A DNA stretch of 64,000 nt from Terriglobia bacterium (lineage in GTDB: Bacteria > Acidobacteriota > Terriglobia > Bryobacterales > Bryobacteraceae), in assembly GCA_020073345.1 (NCBI GenBank), contig JAIQFI010000036.1:1-64000 (forward strand), written 5' to 3'. This document shows positions 15,105 to 26,101 of this stretch, piece after piece; the stretch's first letter is position 1; every line of letters starts with the position of its first letter. A model generated the notes under the pieces. That model worked only from the letters and a program-made list of their open reading frames with translations. It searched no databases and was not told the DNA's origin. Position numbers and translations under genes: made by a program.

Positions 15105-17107
15105 ATAGACTCACGCAATTGGGTGTCGATTGTCTGACGAAGATCGGGCGGGGCCTGCGCGGCCAAATCCGCCAGTGCCTTGCGGTAACCGGCCGGAGAA
15201 TCCTCTATCGCATTTACCTGACTGCCCGCCAAGTCACGATAGAGCTCGAACGCCTTCCTTAGCTTCGCGGCCGCGGCTTCATTCTCGCCATTCTCCGCCA
15301 GGACTGTTCCGACCCAGAAGTTCGAGGCGGCCAGATCGCGCTGTGTGGTGACGGACGGTGCTCGTTTAAAGTGGGCTTCGGCGATTTGCAGGGCCCGGCT
15401 GAAACTGGCCAGAGATCCCAGGAGGTCGCGGTGCCTGAACTGCGCGCGGCCGAGTCCTTCGAACGCGGCACGGTAACTGCCTGGATCCAGGTTGGCTACG
15501 GGCTCTAGCCGGGAACGCGCTTCGGTGAATAGCTCCATCGCCTCCTCCGGGGCGCGGTTGCCGACATCTATGGCAGCTTGTGCGACCCACCCAGATGCCA
15601 GTTCACCGGGATGGTTTTGCTCATACTCCCGTGCCGAGGCCAACGCGCCGCGATATGTTTTCAGCGCGTCCGGCGGACTCTGTGATTCAGCGATAACGCT
15701 GTACGCAGCCCTTATTTCCATCTGCTGGCGGACGGATTCATCCTCCATCACCCTAAGGCGTGCTTCGGCGATGGCATCTCTTTGCGCCGCTCGGGCGGCT
15801 GACCGCTGCTCGAAAATGGTCGCGCCGAGCAAGGCCATCGTGGCCACTGTTGCCGCCGCGACAGCCACGGCATTGCGGCGGAGGAATCGCGCGGCCCGGT
15901 AACCGAAGGTATCGCTGCGAGCGATGACCGGGCGGCCTTCGAGGTACCGCCGGATATCCTCGGAGAACTGCTCGACCGAGGCGTAGCGGCGCAGCGCGTC
16001 CTTGCGCAGCGCCATCAAAACGATCATGTCGAGATCGCCGGCGAGTTTCTTCTTCAGCCGGCGGCGGGCCTTGTCGCGCGTTTCCTCGGTAGTGAGCTCG
16101 ATCTTTTGCGTGGCATCGGGGATCACGGTCTTCTCATCGGTGAGCACCACAGCGCTCGGCTTGAGAGGCTCCTGCTCGCAGACGGCCTTGCGCAGCGCCG
16201 TGTCCGATTGCGCTGCCGGCCCATAGGGCGATTTCCCGGTGAGCAACTTATAGAGAAGAACGCCGAGAGAATAGACGTCCGTGGCGGTCGTGATCGGCTC
16301 GCCGCGAACCTGCTCGGGACTGGCGTAATCGAGCGTCATGGGGCGCAGCTCCGGACGCGTCTCGGCCGCGGCCAGCGTGTCGAATTCGGTGCGCATGAGC
16401 TTGGCGATTCCGAAATCCAGGAGCTTCGGGACTCCCTCCGCAGTGACCAGGATGTTGCCGGCTTTGAGATCGCGGTGGACCACCAGGTTTCCGTGTGCGT
16501 ATTGAACCGCGGCGCAGACATCGCGGAATAGCTTGAGGCGCTCGGTAATGGTGCTCTTGTGGGTTTCGCAATAGTGATCGATACGAATCCCCTCGACGTA
16601 CTCCATCACCAGGTAGGGAAGGCCGTCGGGAGTGGATCCGCCATCGATCAGCGCGGCGATGTTGGGGTGCGTCAGGCCGGCAAGCACCTGGCGCTCCAGG
16701 CGAAAGCGACGAAGGATTTCCTGCGTATCCATGCCACGCTTGACCAGCTTAATGGCCACCCGTTTCTTGAATTCGTTATCGACGCGGGTCGCCAGCCACA
16801 CCGATCCCATGCCTCCGCGCCCGATGCATTTCTGCAATTCATAGGCGCCGACGCGATGGCCCGGCGGATATTCCTGAAGGTCGACACTTGCGCTGGTCAG
16901 GGTATGCGTGATGCCGGACATATGGGCCGCGGGCCTATCGAGAAAGTCGCCGGCGGAGTCGTGGCTCGCGAGCAAACTCTCCACCTCGCGACGCAGTTCG
17001 TCGTCGCGGGCGCAGGCCACCCGAAGGTAGGCCGCCCGGTCTACTTCGGGCCGTTCCAGGGCGCCGTCAAAGATCTGACGAATTTGCGCCCAGCGCTGGG
17101 CCGTCAA
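15101..17107 (-). CDS. PknB-type Ser/Thr protein kinase with C-terminal helical (TPR-like) region
   Basis: The 668-residue protein starts with a helical N-terminal domain (RWAQIRQIFDGALERPEVDR), typical of kinases encoded beside TIGR02999-type sigma factors. The kinase domain runs about residues 88-380: CIGRGGMGSVW, Lys120, HRDLKAGN, DFGIAKL and LDYASPEQVRGE. A long insert or linker with KKLAGDLDMIVLMALRKD precedes a transmembrane helix (AVAVAAATVATMALLGATIF), then a C-terminal region with repeated helical pairs resembling TPRs. The start overlaps the sigma-factor gene by 41 bases, so the pair is translationally coupled. The kinase probably signals together with that sigma factor, which is inference from co-occurrence. 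Confidence 0.9.
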   Translation of the reverse strand: MTAQRWAQIRQIFDGALERPEVDRAAYLRVACARDDELRREVESLLASHDSAGDFLDRPAAHMSGITHTLTSASVDLQEYPPGHRVGAYELQKCIGRGGMGSVWLATRVDNEFKKRVAIKLVKRGMDTQEILRRFRLERQVLAGLTHPNIAALIDGGSTPDGLPYLVMEYVEGIRIDHYCETHKSTITERLKLFRDVCAAVQYAHGNLVVHRDLKAGNILVTAEGVPKLLDFGIAKLMRTEFDTLAAAETRPELRPMTLDYASPEQVRGEPITTATDVYSLGVLLYKLLTGKSPYGPAAQSDTALRKAVCEQEPLKPSAVVLTDEKTVIPDATQKIELTTEETRDKARRRLKKKLAGDLDMIVLMALRKDALRRYASVEQFSEDIRRYLEGRPVIARSDTFGYRAARFLRRNAVAVAAATVATMALLGATIFEQRSAARAAQRDAIAEARLRVMEDESVRQQMEIRAAYSVIAESQSPPDALKTYRGALASAREYEQNHPGELASGWVAQAAIDVGNRAPEEAMELFTEARSRLEPVANLDPGSYRAAFEGLGRAQFRHRDLLGSLASFSRALQIAEAHFKRAPSVTTQRDLAASNFWVGTVLAENGENEAAAAKLRKAFELYRDLAGSQVNAIEDSPAGYRKALADLAAQAPPDLRQTIDTQLRESI

Positions 17108-17669
17108 GAGAGCCTCCCGTGATTTCGCGATGCAGAAAGGCGCGCGCGGAGCTCCAGGCGCGCTTGACCGTGGCCGGCGAGTTGCCCATCACTTCCGCGG
17201 TTTCCTCCACCGACAATCCCCCGAAGAACCGGAGCTCGACGACCTGGGACTGATCGGCGTCGAGGCTGGTCAGCTTCTGCAGAGCGGCGTCCAGCGCGAT
17301 GATGTCCACCGGCTTCTGGTGCGAGATCGCCATGGTGTCTTCGAGCAGAACTTTCTGCCCCGCGCCGCCGCGCCGCGCCGCATGGTGTTTGCGGGCGTAA
17401 TCCAGCAGGATACGACGCATCTGAGTGGCCGCGACTGCAAGGAAATGTCCCCGGCTTTCGAGCGGCGTGCGCTGGTCGACCAGCCGGATGTAGGCTTCGT
17501 GAACGAGGGCCGTGGGCTGCAGGGTGTGCTCGCCGCGCTCGCGGCGGAAGTAGGAGCGAGCCAGGCGATGCAGCTCGTCATAGACCAGCGGCAAGAGCTG
17601 ATTGACGGCGTCTTTATCGCCGCGACCCAGGTCCCCCAACAGGCGCGTGACTTCGCCCGAATCGGCCAT
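17067..17669 (-). CDS. ECF-type sigma factor, TIGR02999 subfamily
   Basis: The 200-residue product from the ATG at 17669 has sigma-70 region 2 (DELHRLARSYFRRERGEHTL and LVHEAYIRLVDQ) and region 4 (VELRFFGGLSVEETAEVMGN, then SPATVKRAWSSARAFLHRE). The pattern GEHTLQPTALVHEAYIRL is typical of the TIGR02999 ECF subfamily found in Acidobacteriota and Planctomycetota. No anti-sigma factor is adjacent; instead the overlapping downstream gene is a Ser/Thr kinase, the usual partner of this subfamily. A longer open frame up to 18158 runs antisense through the neighbouring small gene and is rejected. Confidence 0.9.
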   Translation of the reverse strand: MADSGEVTRLLGDLGRGDKDAVNQLLPLVYDELHRLARSYFRRERGEHTLQPTALVHEAYIRLVDQRTPLESRGHFLAVAATQMRRILLDYARKHHAARRGGAGQKVLLEDTMAISHQKPVDIIALDAALQKLTSLDADQSQVVELRFFGGLSVEETAEVMGNSPATVKRAWSSARAFLHREITGGSLDGPALGANSSDL

Positions 17670-17736
17670 ATAGGAACTGTAACATTCGGGCGAATCGGGG
17701 GGAGTCGGGCAGCGGCCTGGAGGATAATCTGGTCTT

Positions 17737-17988
17737 ATGATACGTACAAATAATTTTCGGCACATCACAATTGGCCGCGCCGCTGTGGGCGCGAATGCTG
17801 TGGGCGCTCTCGCGGTAGGCGCCTTTGCGCTGGGCGCGCTGGCCATCGGTAGCCTGGTGGTTGGCAGGCTGACTGTCGGCAAAGCGAAGCTGAAGTCGGT
17901 CTCGATCGAGGATCTTACGATCGCGCGCTTGCGCGTTGGTGAGCTTATGGTGACCAATTCGTTTACTACGCCTGACTCCGATGAGTGA
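17737..17988 (+). CDS. Small pentapeptide-repeat-like protein
   Basis: In this 83-residue protein residues about 13-68 read as eleven consecutive five-residue units with a hydrophobic centre followed by Gly: NAVGA, LAVGA, FALGA, LAIGS, LVVGR, LTVGK, then more polar units (VSIED, LTIAR, LRVGE). This periodicity suggests a small beta-solenoid of the pentapeptide-repeat type, although the canonical A(D/N)LXX is not kept. There is no signal peptide. It is divergent from the ECF sigma gene (67-bp gap), so the two may share a control region, and it precedes the PQQ dehydrogenase by 21 bp. The function cannot be inferred. Confidence 0.6.
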   Translation: MIRTNNFRHITIGRAAVGANAVGALAVGAFALGALAIGSLVVGRLTVGKAKLKSVSIEDLTIARLRVGELMVTNSFTTPDSDE

Positions 17989-18009
17989 TCCTCAGGTATA
18001 CTGCCCGAG

Positions 18010-19887
18010 ATGGCCAGCCTTCGAACCTTCGCATCGTTGTTGGCGCTCGCGGCGACCGTGTTCGCTGCCGATCTGCGCCCGTTCAATACCTGGAACCAGT
18101 ATCTAGGCGGTGCGGACTCGTCGCAATACTCCTCGCTCAGCCAGATCAACAAGACCAACGTGAAGCAGCTTGCGGTGGCCTGGAGCTACCCGACCGGCGA
18201 CAACGTCCAATACCTGTTCAACCCTTTCGTGGTCGACGGCGTCATGTACGTCCAGGCGAAGAATAACTCGCTTGTCGCGTTAGATGCGGTTACGGGTCGC
18301 GAGTTATGGGTTCATCCGTTCCAGGGACCCGTTACGACTCGCGGCATGAATTATTGGGAAAGCAAAGATCGTTCCGACCGGCGTATTTTTACGACCAATG
18401 GCGGCTTCCTGACCGCCATCGACGCCCGTACCGGACAGACGGTGATGTCGTTCGGCGATAACGGCCGCACCGATCTGAGGACCGGGCTCGACCGCGATCT
18501 GACCAATGTGCCTCCGATTCAGACCAACAACCCGGGGCGGATTTTCGAAGATATCCTGATCATGCCCTTGATGCGGTCGGGCGCGGATTATTCGTACGTT
18601 CCGGGCGATATCCACGCATACAACGTGCGAACCGGAAAGCTGCTGTGGCAGTTTCACACCGTGCCGCGTCCGGGTGAGTTCGGATACGAGACCTGGCCCA
18701 AGGATTTTTGGACGCGCTCCGGCGGCGGCATCAACTGGAATGAGTTGACCATCGATGAGAAGCGCGGGATCGCCTACATTCCGACGGGCACGGGCAAGTG
18801 GGATCACTACGGCGCGGATCGCGTGGGCCAGAATCTGTTCGCCAATTCGATCATCGCGCTGGATGCGCGCACTGGAAAGCGCTTGTGGCATTTCCAGACG
18901 GTCCATCACGATCTGTGGGATTACGATCTTCCGGCCGGTCCCAAGTTGCTCACGGTGAAGCACGATGGTAAGAACGTGGACGTGGTGATCCAACCGACGA
19001 AGCACGGGTTTCTGTTTGTGCTGGATCGCGTGACGGGCCAGCCGCTGTGGCCGATCGAGGAGCGGCCTGTGCCGACATCGGACGTGCCGGGCGAGCAGGC
19101 TTGGCCCACGCAGCCCTTTCCCACAAAGCCTCCGCCGTTCGCGCGACAGGCTCTCACAGAGAGAGATGTCAGCCCATACATGCCTGAGGCGGAGCAAGCC
19201 ACGTGGCGCGAGAAGATTCGCAATGCTCGCAACGAAGGGCTGTTCACGCCACCCAGTATGAAGGGGACGGTTACGATCCCGGGCGTCGGCGGCGGAGCAA
19301 GCTGGGGAACCGCGGCGGTCGATCCCGCCAAGGGCTACCTTTACATCGTTTCGAAAGATGCGCCGACCATCGTGACCATCACGCCTCCGGGCAACTCGGC
19401 TGCTGATCAAAAGGGTAAAGCAGTGCCGCACGCGCCACCGGTGACTCCGCTGGACGGCGCTTTCACGCATTACACGGCTCCGTATACGCAGTTCGTAGCG
19501 ACGAGCCGGCTGCCATCGATTTCGCCGCCCTGGTTCCAACTCACGGCGTACGATCTGAACGCGGGGACCATCAAGTGGCAGGTTCCTTATGGAACCGTTC
19601 CGTCGCTCGTTGCGGAGGGGCACGCGGATACCGGTGCGGTTCAGCAGCAGCGCGGGGGCCCGGTGGTGACGGCTTCAGGACTGATCATCGCTGCGACGAA
19701 TGACAAGAAGCTGCGCGTCTATGATGGCGACAACGGAAAAGTGATCTGGGAAACCGATCTTCCTGCGTCGGCGGAGGGCGTTCCAGCAGTGTACGAGATC
19801 GGCGGGCGGGAGTATATCGCGCTGTGCGTAGCGGCGGGGAATGGTCCGGGGGCCTACATGGCTTTCGCTTTGCCTAGCCGCAAGTGA
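18010..19887 (+). CDS. PQQ-dependent dehydrogenase, quinoprotein alcohol/glucose type
   Basis: The 625-residue exported enzyme has an N-terminal signal peptide (FASLLALAATVFAADLRPFN) and a PQQ beta-propeller. Repeated blade motifs include VAWSYPTGDN, LVALDAVTGRELW, TAIDARTGQTVMSFGDNG, HAYNVRTGKLLWQFHT and IALDARTGKRLWHFQ, followed by the HHDLWDYDLPAGP segment seen in membrane-type glucose and related dehydrogenases. No CxxCH heme site and no membrane domain are visible, so electrons would have to leave through a separate partner. The substrate cannot be assigned. No PQQ-biosynthesis gene lies in the window. Its 3' end overlaps the convergent small membrane-protein gene by 34 bases. Confidence 0.85.
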   Translation: MASLRTFASLLALAATVFAADLRPFNTWNQYLGGADSSQYSSLSQINKTNVKQLAVAWSYPTGDNVQYLFNPFVVDGVMYVQAKNNSLVALDAVTGRELWVHPFQGPVTTRGMNYWESKDRSDRRIFTTNGGFLTAIDARTGQTVMSFGDNGRTDLRTGLDRDLTNVPPIQTNNPGRIFEDILIMPLMRSGADYSYVPGDIHAYNVRTGKLLWQFHTVPRPGEFGYETWPKDFWTRSGGGINWNELTIDEKRGIAYIPTGTGKWDHYGADRVGQNLFANSIIALDARTGKRLWHFQTVHHDLWDYDLPAGPKLLTVKHDGKNVDVVIQPTKHGFLFVLDRVTGQPLWPIEERPVPTSDVPGEQAWPTQPFPTKPPPFARQALTERDVSPYMPEAEQATWREKIRNARNEGLFTPPSMKGTVTIPGVGGGASWGTAAVDPAKGYLYIVSKDAPTIVTITPPGNSAADQKGKAVPHAPPVTPLDGAFTHYTAPYTQFVATSRLPSISPPWFQLTAYDLNAGTIKWQVPYGTVPSLVAEGHADTGAVQQQRGGPVVTASGLIIAATNDKKLRVYDGDNGKVIWETDLPASAEGVPAVYEIGGREYIALCVAAGNGPGAYMAFALPSRK

Positions 19888-20105
19888 ACGCGAATAAGCG
19901 CCAATGCTGACAGCGTTGCGGCACTAAGAACGCCGTAAACGAGGTAGAAGCACCAATCCGACGGTCCCGAATGCCCGATGGACTCGATCCCGTATTTCGC
20001 CTCAATCCAAGACCACAGCGGCGATAGCAAGAACGTAGCGATGATCGCGATCGGGAGGCAGACGATGAGTACCGCTAGGACCGCGAAGATAAGTCTCCAG
20101 TTCAA
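19854..20105 (-). CDS. Small two-helix membrane protein
   Basis: This 83-residue product has two hydrophobic segments, near residues 4-28 ([20 protein letters not shown]) and 52-70 ([20 protein letters not shown]). They are separated by a polar loop, and the C-terminus is basic. The ATG overlaps the gltD stop (ATGA), suggesting it is read with glutamate synthase, although no functional link is known. No family recognised. Confidence 0.55.
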   Translation of the reverse strand: MNWRLIFAVLAVLIVCLPIAIIATFLLSPLWSWIEAKYGIESIGHSGPSDWCFYLVYGVLSAATLSALALIRVHLRLGKAKAM

Positions 20106-21502
20106 GAACTCTTAGCGAGGTACTCATTCGCGGCTTCCGCCGCCTTGCGGCCTTCAGCGATGGCCCACACCACGAGCGACTGCCCGCGCCGAGCGTCGCC
20201 GGCCGCGAAGACGCCTGGTATCGACGACTGATAGTTCTCGGTCGCGATATTGCCGCGCTGGTCGAGCTTGAGGCCGGCTTGCTCAATCAAGCCGGGTTGG
20301 ACAGGTCCGGTGAAACCCATGGCGAGCAGAACCAGCTCGGCGCCGAGAGTGAACTCGCTGCCCTTGATCGGCGCGAATTTGGGCGCCGGGCCTACACGCA
20401 CCGCATGGAGTTTTTTCACGTTCCCCTGCGCGTCGCCTTCGAATTTGGTCGTCGCCACAGCCCATTCGCGCAGGCCGCCCTCTTCGTGCGAGCTTTCCAT
20501 GCGAAGCTGCAGCGGCCACAGCGGCCAGGGAGTCGTCGCGGAGCGTTCGTCGGGAGGCTTGGGAAGAATCTCAAACTGGTGAACGCTAGACGCTTTCTGC
20601 CGATGCGACGTGCCCAGGCAATCGGCGCCGGTATCGCCGCCGCCGATGATGATTACCGGCTTGCCCGTTGCCAGGATTGCTTTGGATTTGTCCTCGGTAT
20701 CGCCTTCGTTGCGATGGTTCTGCTGCGTCAGAAATTCCATCGCGAAATGGATGCCCTTCAACTCGCGGCCGGGGACGGGAAGATCGCGGGGCTGCTCGGC
20801 GCCCATGGCGAGGACGACGGCCTGATACTCTTTGCGCAAGTCGTCGAGCGAGGTAATGTGCGAATTGGTGACGAATTCGACGCCTTCGGCCGCCATTTGC
20901 TCCATGCGCCGGTCGATCCCCTGCTTCTCCATCTTGAAGTTGGGGATGCCGTAGCGCAGCAGGCCGCCGATGCGGTCGCTCTTTTCGAACAAAGTGACCC
21001 AGTGACCGGCGCGGGCCAGTTGCTGCGCGGCGGCCAAGCCCGCCGGACCGGAACCTACGACCGCCACGCGTTTGCCGGTGCGGACCTCCGGAGGCTCGGG
21101 GACAATCCAGCCTTCCGCGAAGGCGTGATCGATGATGGTGCGCTCGATCACTTTGATGGTCACCGGCGGCTCATTGATGCCGAGCACGCAGGCAGCCTCG
21201 CACGGGGCGGGACAGATGCGACCGGTGAACTCCGGAAAATTGTTGGTCGAGTGCAGCACGCGCACTGCCGCGCGCCACCGGTCGCGATAGACCAGATCAT
21301 TCCAGTCGGGAATGATGTTATTCAGCGGGCAGCCGGTGTGGCAGAAGGGCACGCCGCAATCCATGCAGCGGGCGCCCTGCGTGCGAACTTTTTCGAGCGG
21401 AAACTCCTTGTAGATCTCGAACCAGTCGTTGACGCGCTCTTCAACCGCACGGCGCTCCGGCAGCTCGCGCGTGTACTCCATGAACCCGGTGTTTTTACCC
21501 AT
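20102..21502 (-). CDS. gltD: Glutamate synthase small subunit
   Basis: The 466-residue beta subunit of NADPH-dependent glutamate synthase. The N-terminal region carries the two cysteine clusters for Fe-S centres ([14 protein letters not shown] and [12 protein letters not shown]). The FAD/NADPH-binding reductase has [20 protein letters not shown] and [13 protein letters not shown]. The C-terminal [20 protein letters not shown] motif closes the FAD site. It transfers electrons from NADPH to the large subunit. The start at 21502 ([10 protein letters not shown]) overlaps the gltB stop by 8 bases, showing translational coupling; the longer open frame upstream lies inside gltB. Confidence 0.95.
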   Translation of the reverse strand: MGKNTGFMEYTRELPERRAVEERVNDWFEIYKEFPLEKVRTQGARCMDCGVPFCHTGCPLNNIIPDWNDLVYRDRWRAAVRVLHSTNNFPEFTGRICPAPCEAACVLGINEPPVTIKVIERTIIDHAFAEGWIVPEPPEVRTGKRVAVVGSGPAGLAAAQQLARAGHWVTLFEKSDRIGGLLRYGIPNFKMEKQGIDRRMEQMAAEGVEFVTNSHITSLDDLRKEYQAVVLAMGAEQPRDLPVPGRELKGIHFAMEFLTQQNHRNEGDTEDKSKAILATGKPVIIIGGGDTGADCLGTSHRQKASSVHQFEILPKPPDERSATTPWPLWPLQLRMESSHEEGGLREWAVATTKFEGDAQGNVKKLHAVRVGPAPKFAPIKGSEFTLGAELVLLAMGFTGPVQPGLIEQAGLKLDQRGNIATENYQSSIPGVFAAGDARRGQSLVVWAIAEGRKAAEAANEYLAKSS

Positions 21503-24500
21503 GGGCAGCCGCCTTCTGACGCTCAATGCCCAGCACTCGTTTGTACTCGTGCGGGAAGACTTTGACGAACTTGGACACGAACTGCTCGAAGTTATCGAGG
21601 ATCCAGTTGGCGCGCGGGCTACCGGTTTCCTCGGCGTGGCGTGCGATCCAATAGCGCAGTGTTTCGACGTCCTCAGGAATGTCGACCTTTTCGAGATCGA
21701 CACTGGCGCGATTACAGCGCGTCTTGCCGAACTCGCCGGTCTCATCCAGTACGTAGGCGATTCCGCCCGACATGCCGGCGGCGAAATTCTTGCCGGTATC
21801 GGCCAGGCAGATGACCAAACCGCGAGTCATATATTCGCAGCCGTGATCGCCCAGGCCTTCGACCACCGCCGTGGCGCCGGAGTTGCGCACCGCGAAGCGC
21901 TCACCCGCGCGACCGTTGAAGAAAGCTTCGCCCGATGTGGCTCCGTAGAGAACTACGTTTCCGACCAGGATGTTCTGCTCGGGTTTGAACGTCGATCCCT
22001 TGGGAGGGTAGACGATGATCTTGCCGCCCGAGAGCCCTTTGCCCACGTAATCGTTGGAATCGCCTTCCAATTCCAGCGTGACGCCGCGGGCGAGAAAAGC
22101 CCCGAAGCTTTGCCCCGCCGAGCCTGAAAACTTGCAGAGGATCGTGCCGGGCTCGAGGCCCGCCGAGCCGTACTTGCGTGCGATTTCGCCGGAGAGCATC
22201 GCGCCCACAGTGCGATGAACGTTACGGATGGGCAGCGAGATCTCGACGGCCGTTGCGTTGTCGATAGCCGGCCGCGCGTGATCGATGAGCTTCGCGTCCA
22301 GCGCCTGGTCGAGGCCGTGATCCTGCGCGATCATGCACCGGCGGCCCACCCGCGAAGGAGCTTCGGGATGATACAGCAACTGCGAATAGTCCAGGCCCTT
22401 GGCTTTCCAATGGTCGATGCCGGCGCGCATGTCGAGCATGTCGGAGCGGCCGATCATCTCGTCCATGCGACGGAAGCCCAGCTTGGCCATAATCTCGCGG
22501 AGCTGCTCAGCCACAAAGAAGAAGTAATTGATGACGTCCTCCGGTTTGCCGTGGAACTTCTTGCGCAACACCGGATCCTGCGTGGCGATGCCCACGGGAC
22601 AGGTGTTCAAGTGGCACTTGCGCATCATGATGCATCCCATCGCCACCAGAGGGGCGGTGGAGAATCCGAATTCCTCGGCGCCCAACAGTGCGGCGACCGC
22701 GACGTCGCGGCCAGTCTTGAGCTTGCCGTCAGTTTGCACCGTGATGCGGCTGCGCAGGTCGTTCAGAACCAAAACTTGCTGCGTTTCTGCCAAGCCCAGC
22801 TCCCAGGGAGTGCCGGCGTGCTTCAGCGATGTGAGGGGCGACGCGCCCGTGCCGCCGTCGTGTCCGGCGATGAGAACGACGTCGGCGTGCGCCTTCGCGA
22901 CGCCCGCGGCTACGGTGCCGACGCCCGATTCAGAGACAAGTTTGACGGAAATCCTGGCCTTGGGATTGACGTTCTTCAGGTCATAGATCAACTGCGCCAG
23001 ATCTTCGATCGAATAAATGTCATGATGCGGCGGTGGCGAAATCAGTCCCACGCCGGGAACCGAGTAGCGCACTTTGGCGATGACCTCGTCTACTTTATGG
23101 CCGGGAAGCTGGCCGCCTTCGCCGGGCTTCGCGCCCTGCGAAATCTTGATTTGCAGATCGTCGGCGTTCACCAGGTAGTTGGTGGTGACGCCGAAGCGGC
23201 CCGAGGCCACTTGCTTGATGGAACTGCGGCGCCAATCGCCGTTGGCGTCGCGCTTGAAGCGCTCTTCGTCCTCGCCGCCCTCACCGGTGTTGGAGCGTCC
23301 GCCGATCCGGTTCATGGCGATGGCCAGCGTCTCGTGGGCTTCCTTGCTGATCGATCCGAACGACATCGCGCCGGTGGCGAAGCGTTTGACGATTTCACTG
23401 GCCGGCTCGACCTCGTCTAGTTTGACTCCTCGCTTCGGCTCGCGCAGCACCATCAGCCCGCGCAGTGTGCATAAGTCCTTATTCTGCTGGTCAATGAGCG
23501 CGGCGTATTCCTGGAAGGTGGCGTAGCCATCCTCAGGGCCCTTGTGAACCGCGTGCTGGAGCTTGGAAACCGTCAGAGGATTCAACAAGTGATACTCGCC
23601 GTTGACGCGATATTGATACGTGCCCCCAACGTCCAGCTCGGTTTCCGAATCCGTGGTGGGGCGAAACGCGTGCGCGTGCTTGGTCTGGGCTTCGCGCGCC
23701 AGAACATCCAGGCCGACGCCTTCGATGCGCGAAGCGGTTCCGGTGAAGTACCGGTCGATCAGCTCATGATTCAGGCCGATGGCTTCGAAGATCTGCGCGC
23801 CGCGATAGCTCTGCAGGGTCGAGATACCCATCTTCGAGAAGACCTTGAGCAGCCCCTTGTTGATCGCTTTCTTATAGTTCTTGAGCGCCGCCGGGAAGTC
23901 GACCGTCAGCAGCCCTTTTTCCGCCATGTCCTCCAGCGTTTCGATGGCCAGGTAGGGATTGATGGCGCTCGCGCCGTAGCCGGTGAGCAGGGCGAAGTGC
24001 ATTACCTCACGAGGCTCGCCCGATTCGATGATCAGAGCAACCTGAGTGCGCTTGCGCTCGCGCACCAGATGATTGTGGACGGCGGTCAGTGCCAGCAAAC
24101 TTGGAATAGGAGCTTTGTCCTTGTCGATGCCGCGGTCGGAAAGAATCAGCAGCCGGTAGCCGTCGCGAATCGCAAGGCTCGACCGCATGCACAGGTCGTC
24201 CAGCGCGTCTTCGAGCGCCTGCGCCCCGCCGGCGGGATTGTACAGCGCGCCCAAGGTGGTGGCCAGGAAATCCCCCCAGTTCACACGCCGGAGCCGTTCC
24301 AGGTCGAAGTTGGTGAGGATGGGATGCTCGAGCTTCAGCGTATGGCAGTGCAGGGCGGTTTCTTCCAGGATGTTGCGCTCGGTTCCGATGTAGCTGGTGA
24401 GCGACATCACCAGCTCCTCGCGGATGGGATCGATGGCCGGATTGGTCACCTGCGCGAACATCTGCTTGAAGTAGTTGAACAGCGGCTGCGGCCGGTCGGA

Positions 24501-26024
24501 GAGGCAGGCCAGCGGCGTATCGGTGCCCATCGATCCGATCGGCTCCTCGCCTTTTTCGGCCATGGGGGCGATCAGAATCCTCAAGTCTTCTTCGGTGTAT
24601 CCGAAAGCCCGCTGCCGCTGGAGGATGGTCTTGGGCTCGAATCCATGGACCCGCAAGGGATCGGGCAGGGCATCGATGGTGATCTGGTTCCGCCTCAGCC
24701 ACTGGCCGTAGGGCTGCTGGGTCGCCAGCTTATGCTTGATCTCCTCATCCGGAACGATGCGATGCTCTTCCATGTTCACCAGCAGCATCTTGCCGGGTTG
24801 CAGGCGGCCCTTGTAGGAAACGTTTTCGGGCTTGATGGGGAGCACGCCGGTTTCCGACGCGATAATCAACTGGTCGTCCTTGGTGACCAGGTAACGGGCT
24901 GGGCGCAGACCGTTACGATCGAGCGTCGCGCCGATCCATTTTCCGTCGGTGAAGGCGACCGCGGCCGGGCCGTCCCAGGGCTCCATCAGCGAAGCGTGGT
25001 ACTCGTAAAAATCGCGCTTTTCCTGGGGCATCGTGGAATCGGCGTCCCAGGCTTCCGGAATCAGCATGGCCATCACGTGCGGCAGGCTTCGCCCGCCCAG
25101 CGTCAGGAACTCCACGGCGCTATCCAGCGACCCGGTGTCGCTCAGGTTCGGGCGGATCACCGGAAAGACTTTGGAAATGTCGTCACCGAACAGGTCCGAC
25201 TTGAGTGTCGACTCGCGCGCATTCATCCAGTTGACGTTCCCACGCACCGTGTTGATCTCGCCGTTGTGACAGATGTAGCGGTACGGATGCGCCAGTTGCC
25301 AGGTCGGAAACGTATTAGTGGAGAAGCGCTGGTGCACCATGCACATCGAGCTGCGTGTCTCCGGGTCGCGCAGTTCTTTGTAGAAGTCGTCGATCTGGGG
25401 CGCCAGCAGCAGGCCTTTATAGATGATCAGGCGCGAGGACATCGAGGGGACGTAGAAGAACTCCCTCTCTGTCAGGTCGGTCTCGAGGACATCGGCTTCC
25501 GCACGACGCCTGACCACATAGAGCTTGCGCTCCAGTTGATCCTGGGTCATGTTGGCGGCGCCGCGCAGGAACACTTGTTCGATGTAGGGCTGCGTGGCGC
25601 GCGCAGTCCGGCCGATGGCGTCGGCGTGCACCGGCGTATCGCGCCATCCCAAAACCGTGAGTCCTTCTTCCTTCGCGATGCGCTCGACGATGCCTTCGCA
25701 GATCAGCCGCTGCTTGGGTTCCACTGGCAGAAACATCATCCCCACGCCGTAAGTTCCCGGTTCGGAGAGCGAAAAGCCCAGGGCGGAACATTCGCGAGAT
25801 AAGAACTCGTGCGGGATCTGGATGGTGATGCCGGCGCCGTCGCCCGTTAACGGGTCGCATCCGCAGGCCCCGCGATGGGTCAGGTTAATGAGGATTTCGA
25901 TGCCCTTACGGATGATTTCGTGCGACTTTTCACCGTTCAGATTGACGATGAACCCCATCCCGCAGGCATCGTGTTCATAGCGGGGGTCATAGAGCCCTTG
26001 CTTGACCCTGTTTGATACGAGCAT
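21495..26024 (-). CDS. gltB: Glutamate synthase large subunit
   Basis: This is a 1509-residue ferredoxin/NADPH-type glutamate synthase alpha subunit. After a 20-residue propeptide, the catalytic nucleophile Cys21 (DACGMGF) opens the glutamine amidotransferase class II domain. The central domain, the FMN-binding synthase domain ([28 protein letters not shown]) and the 3Fe-4S cluster motif ([13 protein letters not shown] near residue 1130) follow. The C-terminal GXGXG beta-helix domain completes the protein. It converts glutamine plus 2-oxoglutarate to two glutamates. Together with gltD it forms the GOGAT holoenzyme. The gene is divergent from a LysR-type regulator across an AT-rich 84-bp gap, and a good promoter for gltB lies there. 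Confidence 0.97.
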   Translation of the reverse strand: MLVSNRVKQGLYDPRYEHDACGMGFIVNLNGEKSHEIIRKGIEILINLTHRGACGCDPLTGDGAGITIQIPHEFLSRECSALGFSLSEPGTYGVGMMFLPVEPKQRLICEGIVERIAKEEGLTVLGWRDTPVHADAIGRTARATQPYIEQVFLRGAANMTQDQLERKLYVVRRRAEADVLETDLTEREFFYVPSMSSRLIIYKGLLLAPQIDDFYKELRDPETRSSMCMVHQRFSTNTFPTWQLAHPYRYICHNGEINTVRGNVNWMNARESTLKSDLFGDDISKVFPVIRPNLSDTGSLDSAVEFLTLGGRSLPHVMAMLIPEAWDADSTMPQEKRDFYEYHASLMEPWDGPAAVAFTDGKWIGATLDRNGLRPARYLVTKDDQLIIASETGVLPIKPENVSYKGRLQPGKMLLVNMEEHRIVPDEEIKHKLATQQPYGQWLRRNQITIDALPDPLRVHGFEPKTILQRQRAFGYTEEDLRILIAPMAEKGEEPIGSMGTDTPLACLSDRPQPLFNYFKQMFAQVTNPAIDPIREELVMSLTSYIGTERNILEETALHCHTLKLEHPILTNFDLERLRRVNWGDFLATTLGALYNPAGGAQALEDALDDLCMRSSLAIRDGYRLLILSDRGIDKDKAPIPSLLALTAVHNHLVRERKRTQVALIIESGEPREVMHFALLTGYGASAINPYLAIETLEDMAEKGLLTVDFPAALKNYKKAINKGLLKVFSKMGISTLQSYRGAQIFEAIGLNHELIDRYFTGTASRIEGVGLDVLAREAQTKHAHAFRPTTDSETELDVGGTYQYRVNGEYHLLNPLTVSKLQHAVHKGPEDGYATFQEYAALIDQQNKDLCTLRGLMVLREPKRGVKLDEVEPASEIVKRFATGAMSFGSISKEAHETLAIAMNRIGGRSNTGEGGEDEERFKRDANGDWRRSSIKQVASGRFGVTTNYLVNADDLQIKISQGAKPGEGGQLPGHKVDEVIAKVRYSVPGVGLISPPPHHDIYSIEDLAQLIYDLKNVNPKARISVKLVSESGVGTVAAGVAKAHADVVLIAGHDGGTGASPLTSLKHAGTPWELGLAETQQVLVLNDLRSRITVQTDGKLKTGRDVAVAALLGAEEFGFSTAPLVAMGCIMMRKCHLNTCPVGIATQDPVLRKKFHGKPEDVINYFFFVAEQLREIMAKLGFRRMDEMIGRSDMLDMRAGIDHWKAKGLDYSQLLYHPEAPSRVGRRCMIAQDHGLDQALDAKLIDHARPAIDNATAVEISLPIRNVHRTVGAMLSGEIARKYGSAGLEPGTILCKFSGSAGQSFGAFLARGVTLELEGDSNDYVGKGLSGGKIIVYPPKGSTFKPEQNILVGNVVLYGATSGEAFFNGRAGERFAVRNSGATAVVEGLGDHGCEYMTRGLVICLADTGKNFAAGMSGGIAYVLDETGEFGKTRCNRASVDLEKVDIPEDVETLRYWIARHAEETGSPRANWILDNFEQFVSKFVKVFPHEYKRVLGIERQKAAAHG

Positions 26025-26029
26025 AGTCT

Positions 26030-26058
26030 AGAGTACTACTGAATTACTATCACGTCAA
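26030..26058 (-). promoter_or_regulatory. Predicted gltB promoter
   Basis: On the minus strand ttgacg (26058-26053) lies 17 bases from a weaker -10-like tactct (26035-26030). Only 5 bases separate the -10 from the gltB ATG, so the transcript would be nearly leaderless. The gap also contains short repeated tagta/tacta words that could be LysR-type operator half-sites. Confidence 0.45.
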
Positions 26059-26072
26059 CAGAAAGTGTGACC

Positions 26073-26101
26073 TTGTAGTATTAGACTTACTGATATATAA
26101 T
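26073..26101 (+). promoter_or_regulatory. Predicted promoter of the LysR-type regulator gene
   Basis: Ttgtag (26073-26078), a 17-base spacer and a perfect tataat (26096-26101) precede the ATG at 26109 by only 7 bases. Transcription would begin at or next to the start codon, predicting a leaderless mRNA; no Shine-Dalgarno is visible. It overlaps the divergent gltB promoter region, as expected for autoregulated LysR systems. Confidence 0.55.

Noticed and set aside
17670-18158. N-terminal extension of the ECF sigma factor frame
   Set aside because: The extension runs antisense through the small pentapeptide-like gene, and the sigma homology begins only after the ATG at 17669.
18010-19887. Cytochrome c domain in the PQQ dehydrogenase
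   Set aside because: No CxxCH motif is present, so it is not a quinohemoprotein.
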